Assembly (NCBI RefSeq): GCF_033473495.1
Contig: NC_088936.1
Location: 4,526,001 to 4,590,000, forward strand
Source of the DNA: Cercospora beticola
Taxonomy: Eukaryota; Ascomycota; Dothideomycetes; Mycosphaerellales; Mycosphaerellaceae
Reading direction: 5' to 3'
DNA length: 64,000 nucleotides
Part shown: one piece after another, positions 11,461 to 22,911 of the stretch
Layout of the letters: each line of letters begins with the position of its first letter
How positions within the stretch are numbered: position 1 is the first letter of the stretch
Made by a program: the position numbers and the translations under genes
The notes under the pieces: model-generated
What the model saw: only the letters and a program-made list of their open reading frames with translations
Told to the model about the DNA's origin: nothing
Databases searched by the model: none

Positions 11461-12809
11461 ATGCTCTCGTTCCGCTTCCACGACTTGCGGCCGTTTGAGG
11501 GTAAAGCAGCGGCCATCAAACGCCCTCGGGAAGTGACTGAGTTTTCCTTTGATGATCAACACGTTTGCTTTCCTCTAGATGGCAGAAGCTTGCGCTACTA
11601 CTATCCTCCATTTTTCGACGTCCCATGTGTACCTGAAAAGCTTCGCATTGATCTTTCGAAAGGCTTTGGAACGTTTCAGAAATACAATGACACCACGGAC
11701 TTGCATCTCAATCCACTGCTCGACACGATTCGGCTTCATGAGCAGCAAACCAGCACGAAATTGGATGCAGACTTCCTCACATGGCGAGGCATGATGACCA
11801 AAGTAGGCCTCACTCAAGCGCATCGGCTTGCCTACACGTAAGTCCCCAAAGTTGACAATTTGAACAAGATATTGGCTGCGCCTTTTGACGGCTTTGGTGA
11901 ATTCGAGATGAACGCGACATATTTTCAGGTGAGTCCTCGGCACTGGAAACTTGAAGCATTGTGTTGACAACGACGTGCCACCAGGGAACTGTGTACATCG
12001 AGGAGAATCAGTCAGCGAAAGCAGCCCAGCAGCGAGTCGACGGCAATCAACAAAGGCAGCGCCAAGGACGTTTTGATCCGGACCAAATGGCGTTTTGGGG
12101 TACGTGAAGTAGCGGATGCAACGGAACCTACTAACAATGGACGCCAGGATACAAGTTTGAGACACTTGCCACGTTACCGCGACCACTTGCCGAATGTTCT
12201 CGTGATGAGGTAGAAAAACGCGAGGATGAGATCGTGAACAACCATGCCCAATACTGCTCCGTAGTACGAACCGGGATCGGCAATCACAGTATCATAATCG
12301 GCGGCGAAGTGGATGCTGTGGAAGGCAGCAAACCGGACGACCCAGCTGATCCGATTCCCTATGTGGAGCTGAAAACAAGCGAGAGTTTCAATCGCGGTGA
12401 TCAGAAGGCGGCTACCAAGTTTGAACGCAAGATGTGCCGTTTCTGGGCTCAGTCTTTCCTTCTTGGCGTGCCAAAGATCATCATCGGCTTTCGAAGTGCG
12501 AATGGCCATCTGGAGCGCCTTGAGGAGTGGAAGACGCTTGACATTCCGAATTTCGTGAAGCGACAGGGATTCCAGACTTGGGATGGCAACACATGCATCA
12601 ACTTCGCAGCCGCTTTCCTTGACTTCCTCAAGTCAAACATCAACAACGAAGGGACATGGACAATCGAGCGACGCAAAGGCGCCAAGGAAATCACACTGCA
12701 TAAGATCAGTGAGGAATATTCTATGGACATCGTCCTGCCATCGTTCCGCGAGCACCGGGCTCAATTGAACCAAGAGCAAGAACATCCGAGTCAGCAGGGC
12801 TCAGATTGA
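11461..12809 (+). CDS. RAI1: RAI1/DXO decapping nuclease
   Basis: Nuclear mRNA 5'-end quality-control enzyme that removes incomplete or NAD caps and, in yeasts, stabilises the Rat1 exonuclease. Four exons: 11461-11802, 11869-11928, 11985-12099 and 12148-12809; introns 66, 56 and 48 bp; 392 aa, the usual fungal length. Family landmarks in order: FLTWRGMM, EFEMNATYFQGTVYIEEN, GGEVDAVEG (metal-binding Glu/Asp), YVELKTS (ExK) and the FWAQSFLLGVPKIIIGFR helix and strand. The first intron uses the donor GTAGGC at 11803, not the tempting GTAAGT at 11838: only the former joins WRGMMTK to ILAAPF in frame. The stop is just 16 bp from the stop of the convergent MmgE/PrpD gene. Confidence 0.93.
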
Positions 12810-12825
12810 CACTGAACACCAGAGC

Positions 12826-14328
12826 TCAACGTAAAAGCAGCAGAAGCTCTTGGATGGTCCGCTCCTGCAGATGCTCCACTACGCTCAGGATAGCATCTGC
12901 CCGCGCCTCGCCGAACACTGGCCGCACCAAAGAAACGAACTTCTCATCTACGTTTGCCTTGCGAAATGGGTGCTGTTCCTCTCCAAGTGGATACTGTTGT
13001 TCCATGTCCTCGACATCACCGTCACTCCATTGCACTCGCATCCTACCAGAGAATCCAGTCATACTGGGGTCACCGGATACAGTAGTTCTACTGCAGAGCG
13101 CATTCACTTCGGGATCACCGATATTGTCGTAGGCTTTCATGCCTGTAGCAGAACCATGCAACAGCGCATGTGCGACTTGAAAGAAGACCGAAAATTGCGC
13201 ATCAATGTTGTTGCTCGGATGAATCTTGTTCGGTGTTGGATCTCCAACCAACAGGATGTTCGTTGGTGGCATTTGTAGTTGTATGGCGGTAATGTCCGAA
13301 AGCCTGCAGGCGTGTGTGCTGTGCAACTTGCCGGCCATCTCGATGAAGGTATGTGTCATACGACACGCAGGATACGGCTTCAGACTTGATTGTAACCACA
13401 CCCAGACCTTTCCGAGCCCTGCAGTTAGGCGTTGCAGATCCTGATCGGACTTAGGACTGTAAGCTTGCAGAAACCCATACTTCCCTTCGATGCTTCGGCT
13501 TGCGCCAATGACGCCTGCTTCTGCCAGAGCGACGCAGATGAAGGCATCGTGCGCGGCAAAACCAGGATGAAGACGCTTATTCCACGATCCGTTGTCCAAG
13601 TACTGCATGGACCCCGCAGCTTTACTGGCAGCAAGACCAAAAGCGGACTCGACCAGATCTGGAGGGAGATGTTTCAGGACCGCAATGGCTGCCACTGCCC
13701 CGAAAATGCCAGCGGTCCCTGTGTTGTGAAATCTTTGACTCGTCAGTGCCCGTGGGCTCTCCATACAGCTCAAAGTCTCACCCGCGATGATACGACTCCG
13801 TCCCAAGCTCACGACCCAAACGACAAGTCACTTCATAGCCCACTGCGATCGCCAACATGGCCTCCTCAATCGACGTTGATTCTCCGAGAACTTCAGCTTG
13901 TGTCATTACTGCTGAGATTGTGGTGACGCCTGCGTGCAACGACTATTGATTCCCACAGATGAGCATCACGCCAGACCTCGATATCACACTTTACTTACGC
14001 CTTCAGCATAAGTATCATCAAAGTCCAGCGAATGTGCAAAGGCTGAGTTCAGCAATGCTGCATATTGCGGAAGCATCTTTTCAGACCTCCCGATAACAGT
14101 GCAGCTTCCATTTGCTGCAGTGCCTTGCAAAGCGGCGACCGCATTGTAGATCGGAATTGATGAGTCTGCACTGGCATAGCCACCTATTGCCACACCAATG
14201 TAGTCTATCAAGACTTCTTTGATTTTCGTCCGGAGCTTATCGTCCAGCTGCTCGACTGAAGCAGATGCGACAAAGGCAGCCAGGATCTTTGTAACTGGCA
14301 ACACTGACGCTCCGTTCGACGCGTCCAT
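12826..14328 (-). CDS. MmgE/PrpD family enzyme (cis-aconitate decarboxylase/2-methylcitrate dehydratase type)
   Basis: Member of the MmgE/PrpD fold, whose characterised members dehydrate 2-methylcitrate or decarboxylate cis-aconitate to itaconate. Exons 13999-14328, 13782-13942 and 12826-13732; introns 56 and 49 bp; 465 aa. Motifs: HSLDFDDTYAEGSLHAG, where the splice at 13943 must use the TAG acceptor to restore the SLHAG active-site loop; FHNTGTAGIFGAVAAIA; and SWNKRLHPGFAAHD. The start at 14328 is the first true ATG; the frame extends upstream without one. No itaconate transporter or partner gene neighbours it, so the substrate is open. The neighbour RAI1 is unrelated and converges tail to tail. 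Confidence 0.88.
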
Positions 14329-16118
14329 AGTTGTATGCGCAGAATCGATGTCTACTATAACATACGAAAGCCAGTATGCTTCCAAGACTACTTGAGGGCT
14401 CCGATAACGGTCTCAGCCCCGCATTGCTCGAGAACCCACTAGTCAGTTGTGCGCGAACACCATTTCTTCAACACGAACGCTGCAACTCGCACATCCGGCT
14501 CGGGAAAGAGACAAGGTCAGTCGTTCCCATTTCGTGTGTTTCCAAAAATGTTCGAAGGAATCAGTGAAGTGAACTTGTGGCTTCGTACGCGGCTTGCCCA
14601 GCGTCTTAGTTCCTGCTTCTTCTGGTGAGCGCCCCGAAGGAGCGGCTTTGCCACGCCATTGAAAGCTCTCCGCCACACCGGCTTGACATTCTTTTCTCAA
14701 GCCTCCAACAATGAACAAGCTGCCAAAAATGGGCCAGCAAAGCCCATCGGGCGTTAGAAGACGTATAAGCGCGTAGTCACATGCAGAGGAAATTGCCGCG
14801 CTCAGCCGGAGCGCAAACGTTCAACACAGTGCACTGCTCTGCTCGAGCAAACATAGCGGAATTAGTCTCGAGGTATACGCGTATGACTGAGCAACGCGGT
14901 CTTGCCAAATTCTGGCAGAGCACTGATGGTTTTCTCAGGAGAGATGGAGGATGGTCTCAGTAGAGCCTCGATGCCTACAGCCGTGTAGCACCGCCAAGGA
15001 CAGTTGAACACCGCGCGAGTCAACGGCTGCAAAATACCACAGTCAGTAGAACTTCGATCGACGTCGCATACAATTGCACGACTGCTTTGGAATCCTGTCC
15101 ACTCTCACAGACTCTACTCCCGTTCGCGGCGATGGATTCGAGCAATGTCGCCACTTTTCAGCCACAAAATTGAGCACCGACGCCTGTCATCTACATACAG
15201 CAGGTCGTCGCGTGCCGTAACTTCTGCTGATGAAGTCAAATAATTTACTTGCCTCGGCGACCGGCTGAGCCACATGGAGTCAGTGCTCTGTATCGAGCTC
15301 GCCACTAGTGGGTGAAACAGCTTCCAGACCAACCAACAAGCTCGAGCCAACCGCGGGAGTAATCATTTGGCGCGACCAAGAAAGACTTCTTTCATTTGAG
15401 CTTGTAAAAGATTGCATGCCAATCGATACGCCACTCCGTATTCTTGGCCGTGTCGAACTACAGAGATATCCTAGACGAATCTCCGTCAGAACGCTCATGG
15501 CGTGTAGAAGTCACCAGGTACGAAACGAAACGATGCCTGTACAGTAGCCCCATACTTCTGGGGCAATCTGCAGATCTGATTGAGATCCTGCAATCTGCAA
15601 CTTGTCTGTCAGCCGCTCAGGATGTCGTATCATTGCCTGACAAAGCGAACAAGGCGAGTGCCGTATCACGAGATCCCGAGCATACCAAACCGTAAACGGG
15701 AGGAGACAAGGTCTTCAAGAATTGCCAAGTGCCCAGCGGACTTGGCGAGATCAATCCGAAGCAGCACCACACCACCACCCGAGTAGTTGGCACTGGAGTG
15801 CGCAGGGGCTGTTATCTTCAGCGCTGACTGTGAGGCTGACGAACAGAAATATTGCGTGGAGTGAGATAAGTGTTACAGTAGTCATACTCATTTGGTGCTG
15901 GAATTGGCGAAGTTGAACGACTTCAACCTCTCCGTGTCAAAGATAGAGCGTAGGGCGTCGGCCACAGACAGTGATATATTTGCAGTCAAGTCGAATAAAC
16001 ACGTTCGTGAGAAAATCGTTTTGGAACTTCTGACTGGATTCATGTATGGGTATCAAGCATAACTTCATCCAGCTCATTATCAATCAAACACTACCTTCCA
16101 ACTATTGTATGACCACCT
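14329..16118. other. Long intergenic stretch
   Basis: 1.8 kb between the MmgE/PrpD start and the permease stop. Several short frames exist on both strands but none has a domain, convincing splice pattern or transposase motif. I see no tRNA or clear repeat. Confidence 0.45.
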
Positions 16119-17952
16119 CTAGACGAACTTGTCGAGAATTCTTCTCCATGCTGGCCATGCAGCACGCTTCGCCTTGAGGGCCTGGAATGCCTCATAATCA
16201 AGCTCACGGCGACCAGAGTCAACATCGATCTCAGCGAGGCTCAACCAGCTCTTGCGCTTCCACAAGTAACCACCAATGTAGAAGACGATGACGACGAAGA
16301 CGGCGAGGTAGTTGAGGAAGAATGGCTCGACGCTAGCGTCGGCAATGGATGCGGCGATGGCGACGTAGAGCTGGGAACACGTTAGCCGAGAATCATATCA
16401 AGAGTAGCCATTGGAAAACTTACGGTAGCGGCCAAGACAACCACAACAAGGGCCACACCAACCCATGATCCCGCAACTCCGAAAGCAGCTTGGAATGGAA
16501 GCTCATCGAGGGTGTGGCCGTGGTACTTCCACGCGGATCGGAATCGGATGTGTGCAAGACAGATGCTTCCCCATGTGAACAGAGCGGCGAGGCCGGACAA
16601 GGAGAGGAGCCAGTTGAAGACAGTGACACCGCTGCTTGCAAGAGAGATGTAGGCGATACCACCGAAGGCGATGATCGTGATGGTAGCTGGAAGCGGTCGT
16701 CCGGCGCGGTCAACGTAGGCGAAGAACTTAGGAGCGTAGCCCTGCTCTGCGAGGGCAGTAAGGGTACGAGAACCACCGTAGACACCGGAGAGACCAATTG
16801 ACAGAACTGACAACATGATGACCACGTTGACAAAGGTTCCAAAAGCGGGGATGCCGGCATTGATGGCGACCAAGACGAATGGCGAGGCAGAAACGTCGAT
16901 CAGGCCACCAGCACCAAGAAGACGTGGGTCGTCGTATGGGACCAGGAGACCAACGAAGAACAAGCCGAGAACGTAGAAGAGAGTGATACGCCAGAACACC
17001 TGCTTGATGGCGCTAGGCAGGGCTTTTTGTGGGTTCTCAGACTCAGCTGCGGCCAGACCAACGAGTTCGGTGCCGGAGAAGGAGAAAGCAGCAGTGACGA
17101 AGACACTGCAGAATCCTCGGAATCCGTTCGCGAAGGCGCCTGGGTTATACCATAGCCTGGCGCCCCAGTACTCGCCGTACTGGCCACTGCTTGGGCCTCC
17201 ACCGCAGGCGAAGATGACACCCATGATCATGAAGACGATGACGGTTGTGAGTTTCAACAATGAGACCCAGAATTCCTCTTCAGCATAGCCGAGGACACCG
17301 AAAACCGAAATGATGATGATGAATGCCCAGAAGACCGTGATCCAGACGGCGTTGTTGACTTCAAGACCGAAGAAATTCACTGTGAGACCAGCCACGACCA
17401 ATTCTAGCGGTAGGACGACGGCCCATTGGAGGACGTAATTCCAACCCATGGCAAAACCCCAAGAAGGATCGATGAAGCGGACCGAGAAAGTGTAGAACCC
17501 ACCAGAAATGGGGTAGATGTAGGCGAGTTCTCCGAGGGCGTGGACGACGTTGAAGATCATCTATCGCGATCCTATTAGAACTCTGCGACCTCGCAAACGC
17601 AACATGCTATACTTACAATACCGATGAGACCGAAGCAGATGAGGAGAGATGCTGGACCACCACGGTTCAGGGCGCTACCAGATCCGACGAAAAGACCAGC
17701 ACCGATGGAGCCACCAATGGCAATCATGTTCAGGTGGCGAGCCTTCATGGTCTTGTTGAGCTGATTGTGCTTGTCTGAAGCATTTCGGCGCTTGAAAGAT
17801 TCGGCAGTCAGACCCAAACGGGTCATCAGGCGAGGCTCTCTGTAGTCACCGAAGACCTCGCCGTCCTGGCTGGAGCCGGAGGTCTTGATCTCAGGCGCAT
17901 GGCCCTTCTCGACCTCCATTCGGATTGGGTCCGGCATGGCGGTAGTATTCAT
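16119..17952 (-). CDS. Amino-acid permease (APC family, fungal GAP1-like)
   Basis: Plasma-membrane proton-coupled amino-acid importer of the yeast amino-acid transporter group. Exons 17617-17952, 16424-17560 and 16119-16370; introns 56 and 53 bp; 574 aa with twelve hydrophobic segments after a soluble N terminus of about 70 residues. Motifs: KARHLNMIAIGGSIGAGLFVGSG at helix 1, ALGELAYIYPISGGFYTF, SFSGTELVGLAAAESENP, and the late signature YGGSRTLTALAEQGYAPKFF. The ATG at 17952 is chosen; a longer frame to 18087 has no ATG and would pass through the TATA box at 18046-18051. The long N-terminal cytosolic region may carry ubiquitination sites as in other GAP-type permeases. Confidence 0.93.
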
Positions 17953-19436
17953 GACGGGCAAGGACGCTGACTTGAATAAAGGCGCGGCGCACGCGACAGC
18001 GATGGGGAGAAGAAAGGCGCGCTTCGACGGGACGCGCTCACGATACTTATACCGCGCTTTGTCGAGCACGTCGCGCGCGAACCACACGCATGCGGTTTGC
18101 TCTAGTGCAAGCTAACCACGAGCCAGACCCTTGAGAGCTCGTGGCACGGCGGCCAAGTGATAAAGTTTCCGCTTGATTCTTGGTGCCAATGCTGGACGCT
18201 GGGCGCGGCGAACCAATGTTGTGGCTTTTCGTCTTTGTCTCTACCAGTACAGCTTATCTCCTGCCGGTTCGGGCGTACACTTTGGGTTGGATGTCCGCGC
18301 CGTTCAGTCGAAGGATCATGTTGTCGCGGTCTCTGCGGGAATTTGGACTTCGCACATGCGTGGAAGGCCTTCTAGTGGCGTTGCTGCTCGGCCTTGGTCT
18401 TCTGGCGTCGTATTTGCCCGCCGACAACCGAGTGCAACGTCAAGCCATTGTCGTGTGCAGGAGAAGTCATTGTGTAAGATGGCGTTGCGATTTCTAAGGG
18501 GCGTATTGTTGTGGGCAGTATGGGGCGTGTTACCTAATAGCACGCGGAGGTGGATGTGAAGATTTTGTGGAGACTGGAGAAGAAGCTGGAGAGATGGGCG
18601 ATCGCAGCCGAGGAACACTTGGTCCTGCGTGTCTGATGCTTTCCATCTGCTAAGATCGTCTGCTGAGACCGCTGCTCGTTCTGCACGCAGCTGGTGGTCA
18701 CTGGTAGCGTGTACACCTGCGGTCTTAGCCATGTCTTCTCGCTAACGCTTCTCACCTATCACGTCCGTTCGCTGAGCGGGAGGCCTGCATGCCGCAGATC
18801 TCGCATGCTCACGTGTCCACCGCACTTCACCATCGTCGCCAGTGCAACTCTGACCTGCGTGCGGCACCCTCCGCGCGTCGTGAGCTTCGAAGCCAGTTGG
18901 ACAGTCGGCAAGTCGAGCAAGTCGTGTGGCTTGGCAGGGAAAGACGATCAGATACGTATCGGCATCGGTGAAGCGTTATTGTCGTGCGGCAGTGCGGTAT
19001 TTGGTGGGTTGGTGTTCGTGAAGTGGTGTCAGCGATGAGGTGAAGTCGGGATGTGCGGAGGCGTCTGCAATGAAGTGGAAGGCACGCACGGTGCTACGCG
19101 ACCGCACAGGACGGGGAAGGCACTGTCCTTGAGAAGCCAAGAAGGAGACATTGGCCAATATGAACACGTTGTGTCAATTCCACGCCCTGTACCGAAAGCG
19201 ACAGCCTAACTATCAACTGCAGGTCAAAGACAGCTGGAACTGGTGCTGCTGCGGGATCTCTCTGGCAGTTAAGGCATCTACTTTCACATATGCATTTGGT
19301 GCTAGAGCACCCCAGCAAGAGAAATTTGTCAGAGACTTCCCATAACTTACATATGTACATAGCATCTGCCGCAGTATGCAGCAATGCGTGCAACTCTTCT
19401 CTCTGCGCTGGCCGTAGCTGATTTATCGTCACACTA
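17953..19436. other. Intergenic upstream of permease
   Basis: 1.5 kb; the left end is the permease promoter and 5' leader. A plus-strand frame at 18189-18497 (102 codons, ATG start, two hydrophobic stretches) could be a small membrane protein but shows no family feature, so it is noted and not called. The right end is the 3' flank of the Zn2Cys6 gene. Confidence 0.4.
18046..18051 (-). promoter_or_regulatory. TATA box of the permease gene
   Basis: TATAAG on the minus strand, 94-99 bp before the ATG at 17952, within the GGTATAAGT context. It fits the chosen start and argues against the longer non-ATG frame. Confidence 0.45.
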
Positions 19437-20948
19437 TCAGAACAGGAACGTCTTCTCGGCGATATCCGCAAACGTTTCCCACCAAGTGGCCTCCAAATTT
19501 CTCCTCTGCCACGTCGTCTTCAAGAACTGCTCCATTATAGGTAAGCAACCGAATGCCAGGTACGAGACCGTGGGCGACAAGGCACGAGAGATCATCTCTT
19601 GATCAGCTCGCAGCAGACAATGCGCTCCGATGATGACCAACGGCAGTACGATGCAATGCTGCAGCATGCCCGAGAACAAGTCTTGACTCAGCATCAAGGC
19701 GGCCTTCTTCGTGTACTGTTGCACAGCCGGATCGTCGACCGGTTTCAGTCTGATCGCCCGTTCATAAAATATGCGTGCCGAGATATCCCAGATAGTACAA
19801 AATGCAGTCCACTCGTCCATCTCTGCACTATCGCGTTCCCGAGCATCTTCTCGTCGAGCAAAGTGTGCGCGGAGGGGGGCACTGAGCATGATTTCGAAGT
19901 GGGAAAGGCGCTTGCGCATTACTTCCAAGCCATATGCCTTGATACTGCCGTGGACTATACTGGCAAGTGCTGCGACCCTGCTTAAGTTCTCCGCAGCCCA
20001 TATAATCGCATTATTTGGATCAAGTCTCCCCCACCAGGCTTCTGTATTGGCGAGTTTGCGGTAGATGCTTGGGTCGAAATGTGGTCTGCGGCCACTGAGA
20101 ATAGCATGCACAAGGTCTAGAGTGGCGAATACAGAGAGTAGATGTGACCTGATGCCACCTTCCGCAATCATCTCCGGAACAATCTTCTCCCAGCGGTCCA
20201 GAATAGCAAAGCCGCCTTTCAAGTGCAGTGTCGATGCACTCGTCTCTTCTGTAGGCTCAATCATCCCATCCAGTAAGCAGAACAGAACGTTTGTTGAGAA
20301 GAGGTCTTTTGCAGCGGCGTCTTCACATGCGCTTGACGCTAGCTGTTTGCGGAAGGTTACGATGGCGCTCTGTCGTGTGCGGTTCCTTGTCGTGGCGGAC
20401 CCGTACTTCGACTGCATGTCGAAATGTGCTCGCGCCATCGCCAGCATGGCTTCATGGAGGGCCTCATTCTGAAGCAGGATATTGTGATCCAGTGAAAGGA
20501 CAAAGTCTCCCATGCAGTAGCGAGGCAGCACTACGTTAGTGAAGTAAGGCACGAGCGAGGCCCGATCCACTGGTGAGGCCAGAGCCGCAGGCAACACGGC
20601 AGTAGTGGAGAGGTCAGATCGGCGGCGCTCGACGACTGGGGATTTGGAGGACCTGTCAGAAGCTGTGGAAGCTGCAGAAGTAGAATGACGGTCGTCCTCG
20701 TCAGGGCCCACAGTCTGCAGCTTTGCAGAGCCAAGATCATCAGGTCTCGACGCAGAAGGCGGTGCGTGACGGCCACGTAGAGCCATCCCGCCAACCCATT
20801 TAAACGGCATGCCACCATACGAACATTCTCGCTCGTCCCTCTGGCATCTCCCACACGCCGGCTTAGCCAGGTCGCACTTCACGCGGCGGCTTTTGCAATG
20901 CCAGCATGATCCTTCGACGACGCGAGCGCGCCGAGCTGTCGTGGGCAT
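19437..20948 (-). CDS. Zn2Cys6 transcription factor
   Basis: Fungal-specific nuclear regulator. A single exon of 504 codons starts at the first ATG, 20948; the open frame extends further only from a GTG. The N terminus has the binuclear zinc cluster with cysteines at 15, 18, 25, 32, 35 and 42 (spacing 2-6-6-2-6) and a basic RRVK stretch, followed by a Ser-rich linker. From about residue 110 to the end the alpha-helical region resembles the fungal-specific regulatory domain II (DUF3468-like) of many metabolic regulators. The gene is transcribed divergently from the NmrA-like reductase with 824 bp between the ATGs, suggesting, though not proving, that this reductase is a target. Confidence 0.92.
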   Translation of the reverse strand: MPTTARRARVVEGSCWHCKSRRVKCDLAKPACGRCQRDERECSYGGMPFKWVGGMALRGRHAPPSASRPDDLGSAKLQTVGPDEDDRHSTSAASTASDRSSKSPVVERRRSDLSTTAVLPAALASPVDRASLVPYFTNVVLPRYCMGDFVLSLDHNILLQNEALHEAMLAMARAHFDMQSKYGSATTRNRTRQSAIVTFRKQLASSACEDAAAKDLFSTNVLFCLLDGMIEPTEETSASTLHLKGGFAILDRWEKIVPEMIAEGGIRSHLLSVFATLDLVHAILSGRRPHFDPSIYRKLANTEAWWGRLDPNNAIIWAAENLSRVAALASIVHGSIKAYGLEVMRKRLSHFEIMLSAPLRAHFARREDARERDSAEMDEWTAFCTIWDISARIFYERAIRLKPVDDPAVQQYTKKAALMLSQDLFSGMLQHCIVLPLVIIGAHCLLRADQEMISRALSPTVSYLAFGCLPIMEQFLKTTWQRRNLEATWWETFADIAEKTFLF

Positions 20949-21772
20949 ATTGCTGAGGAGGCGTCGTGATCGGTGTCTTCCACTTCCCACGCGACGGCAT
21001 TGCGATACGGCTTATCTTCGTTCACTGCCATTGAGAGCGTTTGCGGGCAAGCATAGAATGGAAGGGATTCGACGTCTGCATGATGCCTCTGGATCCTGGC
21101 CCTGGCAAAAAGTAAAAGGAAGTTTGCTCGGTTTTCGGGTGGAAGTTCAACCGCTTCCGGTGCCCTTGTGTCTTGGAATTCTTGGTCGAGTTGTTGCACT
21201 CGTCCTTGCCATTCTCGCGCAGATGATGCTCCATTTCTGCCGACGGACAGTTTGATGCTCGCATGTGAGTGCAGACGGGATGCGCTACGAAATTTGACGC
21301 GAGAGACCCTTCTTCACCTTCATAAGTCAAGATGCTGTGTAACGACTGCCACCTGGGCATTCTTGGCTGCCATGGTCAGCAACGTCCAAGACGCTTCCTT
21401 CCGTTCACAGCATGTCAAGGGCAGCTCTTCGGTACGTCGAGGCCTACAAATCCTATCCTGCTTGGTAATCGCCATCGAAGGATGGAAGTAGTTTGCAATG
21501 CGAGCTCGAAAAACCTGAGAATGCTGACACATGGCTCCTGTTCGTGGAAGTGATCTTCTTAAGATCGCAGGCCAAGACCCCGATGACATACCTCACCTCT
21601 GTCGTGACCCATAGGCGATTCTGTTGAGGACCTCGTCTTCCTTTTCTAAAGGATGATGCAGTATATAAGACGCGGCAGCTGGCCTCAGCCGGTAGCCATC
21701 GTTTTCAATAGACCGGGAAATTGACCAGACTTGAGCACCAAACGCCGAAAGCAAGAATCTTCACGTCTCACG
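20949..21772. promoter_or_regulatory. Bidirectional promoter, Zn2Cys6 regulator and NmrA-like gene
   Basis: 824 bp between two divergent start codons. It contains a clear TATATAAG on the plus strand near 21662. No gene supported inside. Confidence 0.5.
21662..21669 (+). promoter_or_regulatory. TATA box of the NmrA-like gene
   Basis: TATATAAG about 105 bp upstream of the ATG at 21773, a usual distance for a fungal TATA promoter. Confidence 0.5.
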
Positions 21773-22710
21773 ATGACGATACTCATTACTGGATCGAATG
21801 GCAAGACTGCGAGCGAGTTGACTTCCATGTTGACGCCACAATATCCCGTGCTCATTGCCACGCGTTCACCAGATAAAGCAACGAATCATCCAAATGTAAA
21901 ATTCGACTGGACAGACAGTACCACATACAGCAACCCATTCGAACACGAGCAGGCCAAGAACTCACCCATAACCGCCGTGTATCTTGTGGGTCTCGAAAGC
22001 GACAACCGCGGCGAGCTCCTCATCTCCTTCGTCCACCTGGCAGTCTCCAAAGGCGTTCGTCGCTTCGTACTCCTCTCCTCAGCAGAAATTGAAGAAGGTG
22101 GCCCACTATTTGGACAAGCTCATGGGGAACTACACAAACTCGGCGATGAGGGAAAGCTCGAATGGGCTGTCCTTCGCCCACATTTCTTCATGGAGAATTT
22201 CATCGAGCGAGGCTATGGTGGATACCATTGGCAGACCATAATGGAACAAGGCAAGATATTCAGTGCTGCTGGAAAAGGCAAGAAACCGTACATCAGCACG
22301 ACAGATATCGCCGCCACGGCGTACAGAGCACTGGTCGATGAGAAGCCACATAATGCCGATTTGTATATCACCGGACCGGAGAGTCTCACATATGATGATG
22401 TAGGTTGCCGAATCACCCTCAAACTTCGACAGTGTACTAATTCAATTAGATCGCTGCCATCTTCAGCGAAGTACTCGGAAGAAACATCGAACACGTGAGC
22501 CTCACTGGTCACGAACTAGCCCAGACTCTAGTCAAAGTGGGCGGTGTTCCCGAGGACTTTGCAGCAATGCTGGGCGAAATCGATGAGAAGGTTGCAAAAG
22601 GTCATCATTGGGAGAAGACAGATGTGGTAGAAAGGGTGACTGGTCGACCAGCGCGGACCTTCAAGAACTTCGTAATCGAGAACAAGAACTTATTCGCACA
22701 GACAGCCTGA
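21773..22710 (+). CDS. NmrA-like NAD(P)-binding reductase
   Basis: Atypical short-chain dehydrogenase of the NmrA group, resembling the oxidoreductases found in ergot-alkaloid and other secondary-metabolite pathways. Exons 21773-22399 and 22450-22710, joined over a 50-bp intron with TACTAAT branch site; 295 aa. The N-terminal Rossmann motif is ITGSNGKTA, a variant of GxxGxxG with Lys in place of the last Gly, followed by an acidic/basic turn (ATRSPDKA). VLLSSAEIE holds the strand-4 serines, and LRPHFFMENF matches the NmrA substrate loop. No catalytic YxxxK pair is obvious, as in many NmrA sensors. It could be an enzyme or a redox sensor; the divergent Zn2Cys6 gene suggests a small regulated pair. 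Confidence 0.85.
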
Positions 22711-22828
22711 GCACGGCGCTGGAATAATCCATGACTGGCAAAACGATTGATCAAGGGCCAATACGGTTGTGCAAAAAATTCAACATGGTCAGTCACTACG
22801 ACAAAAGTCATTCGAGATGAGCCAAAAA

Positions 22829-22911
22829 GGTCGACACCAGAATCGAACTGATATCTCCGGAAAGGACTGAAGCGTCAGAATCCGACGTGATGGCCATTAC
22901 ACTAGTCAACC
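22829..22911 (-). tRNA. tRNA-Gln (anticodon CTG) with intron
   Basis: Folded by hand on the minus strand. The seven-pair acceptor stem (GGTTGAC with GTCGACC, one G-T pair) closes a 3-bp D stem, anticodon stem TCGGA/TCCGG, a four-base variable loop and T arm ATCAG-TTCGATT-CTGGT. The anticodon CTG is at 22876-22878. A 12-nt intron (22863-22874) sits at the canonical position one base 3' of the anticodon. A run of five T follows the 3' end, a Pol III terminator. The gene reads CAG codons. Confidence 0.9.

Noticed and set aside
11073..11498. 141-codon frame overlapping the RAI1 start
   Set aside because: Different frame from RAI1, no conserved pattern, and it would overlap the clear RAI1 start by 38 bp.
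11833..11868. GTAAGT donor at 11838 as the first RAI1 intron border
   Set aside because: It leaves the next exon out of frame at every nearby acceptor; the weaker GTAGGC donor at 11803 gives the conserved WRGMMTK-ILAAPF join.
12826..14328. An itaconate gene cluster
   Set aside because: No mitochondrial carrier, exporter or regulator of the known itaconate clusters is adjacent; the MmgE/PrpD protein stands alone.
14329..14385. Longer N terminus of the MmgE/PrpD enzyme
   Set aside because: The upstream frame starts at TTG; no ATG and no family match.
18189..18497. 102-codon frame with two hydrophobic stretches upstream of the permease
   Set aside because: No splice, promoter or family evidence, and an equally long frame lies antisense to it.
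20949..20990. Longer N terminus of the Zn2Cys6 regulator
   Set aside because: The frame opens from a GTG only; the ATG at 20948 gives a standard start just before the zinc cluster.
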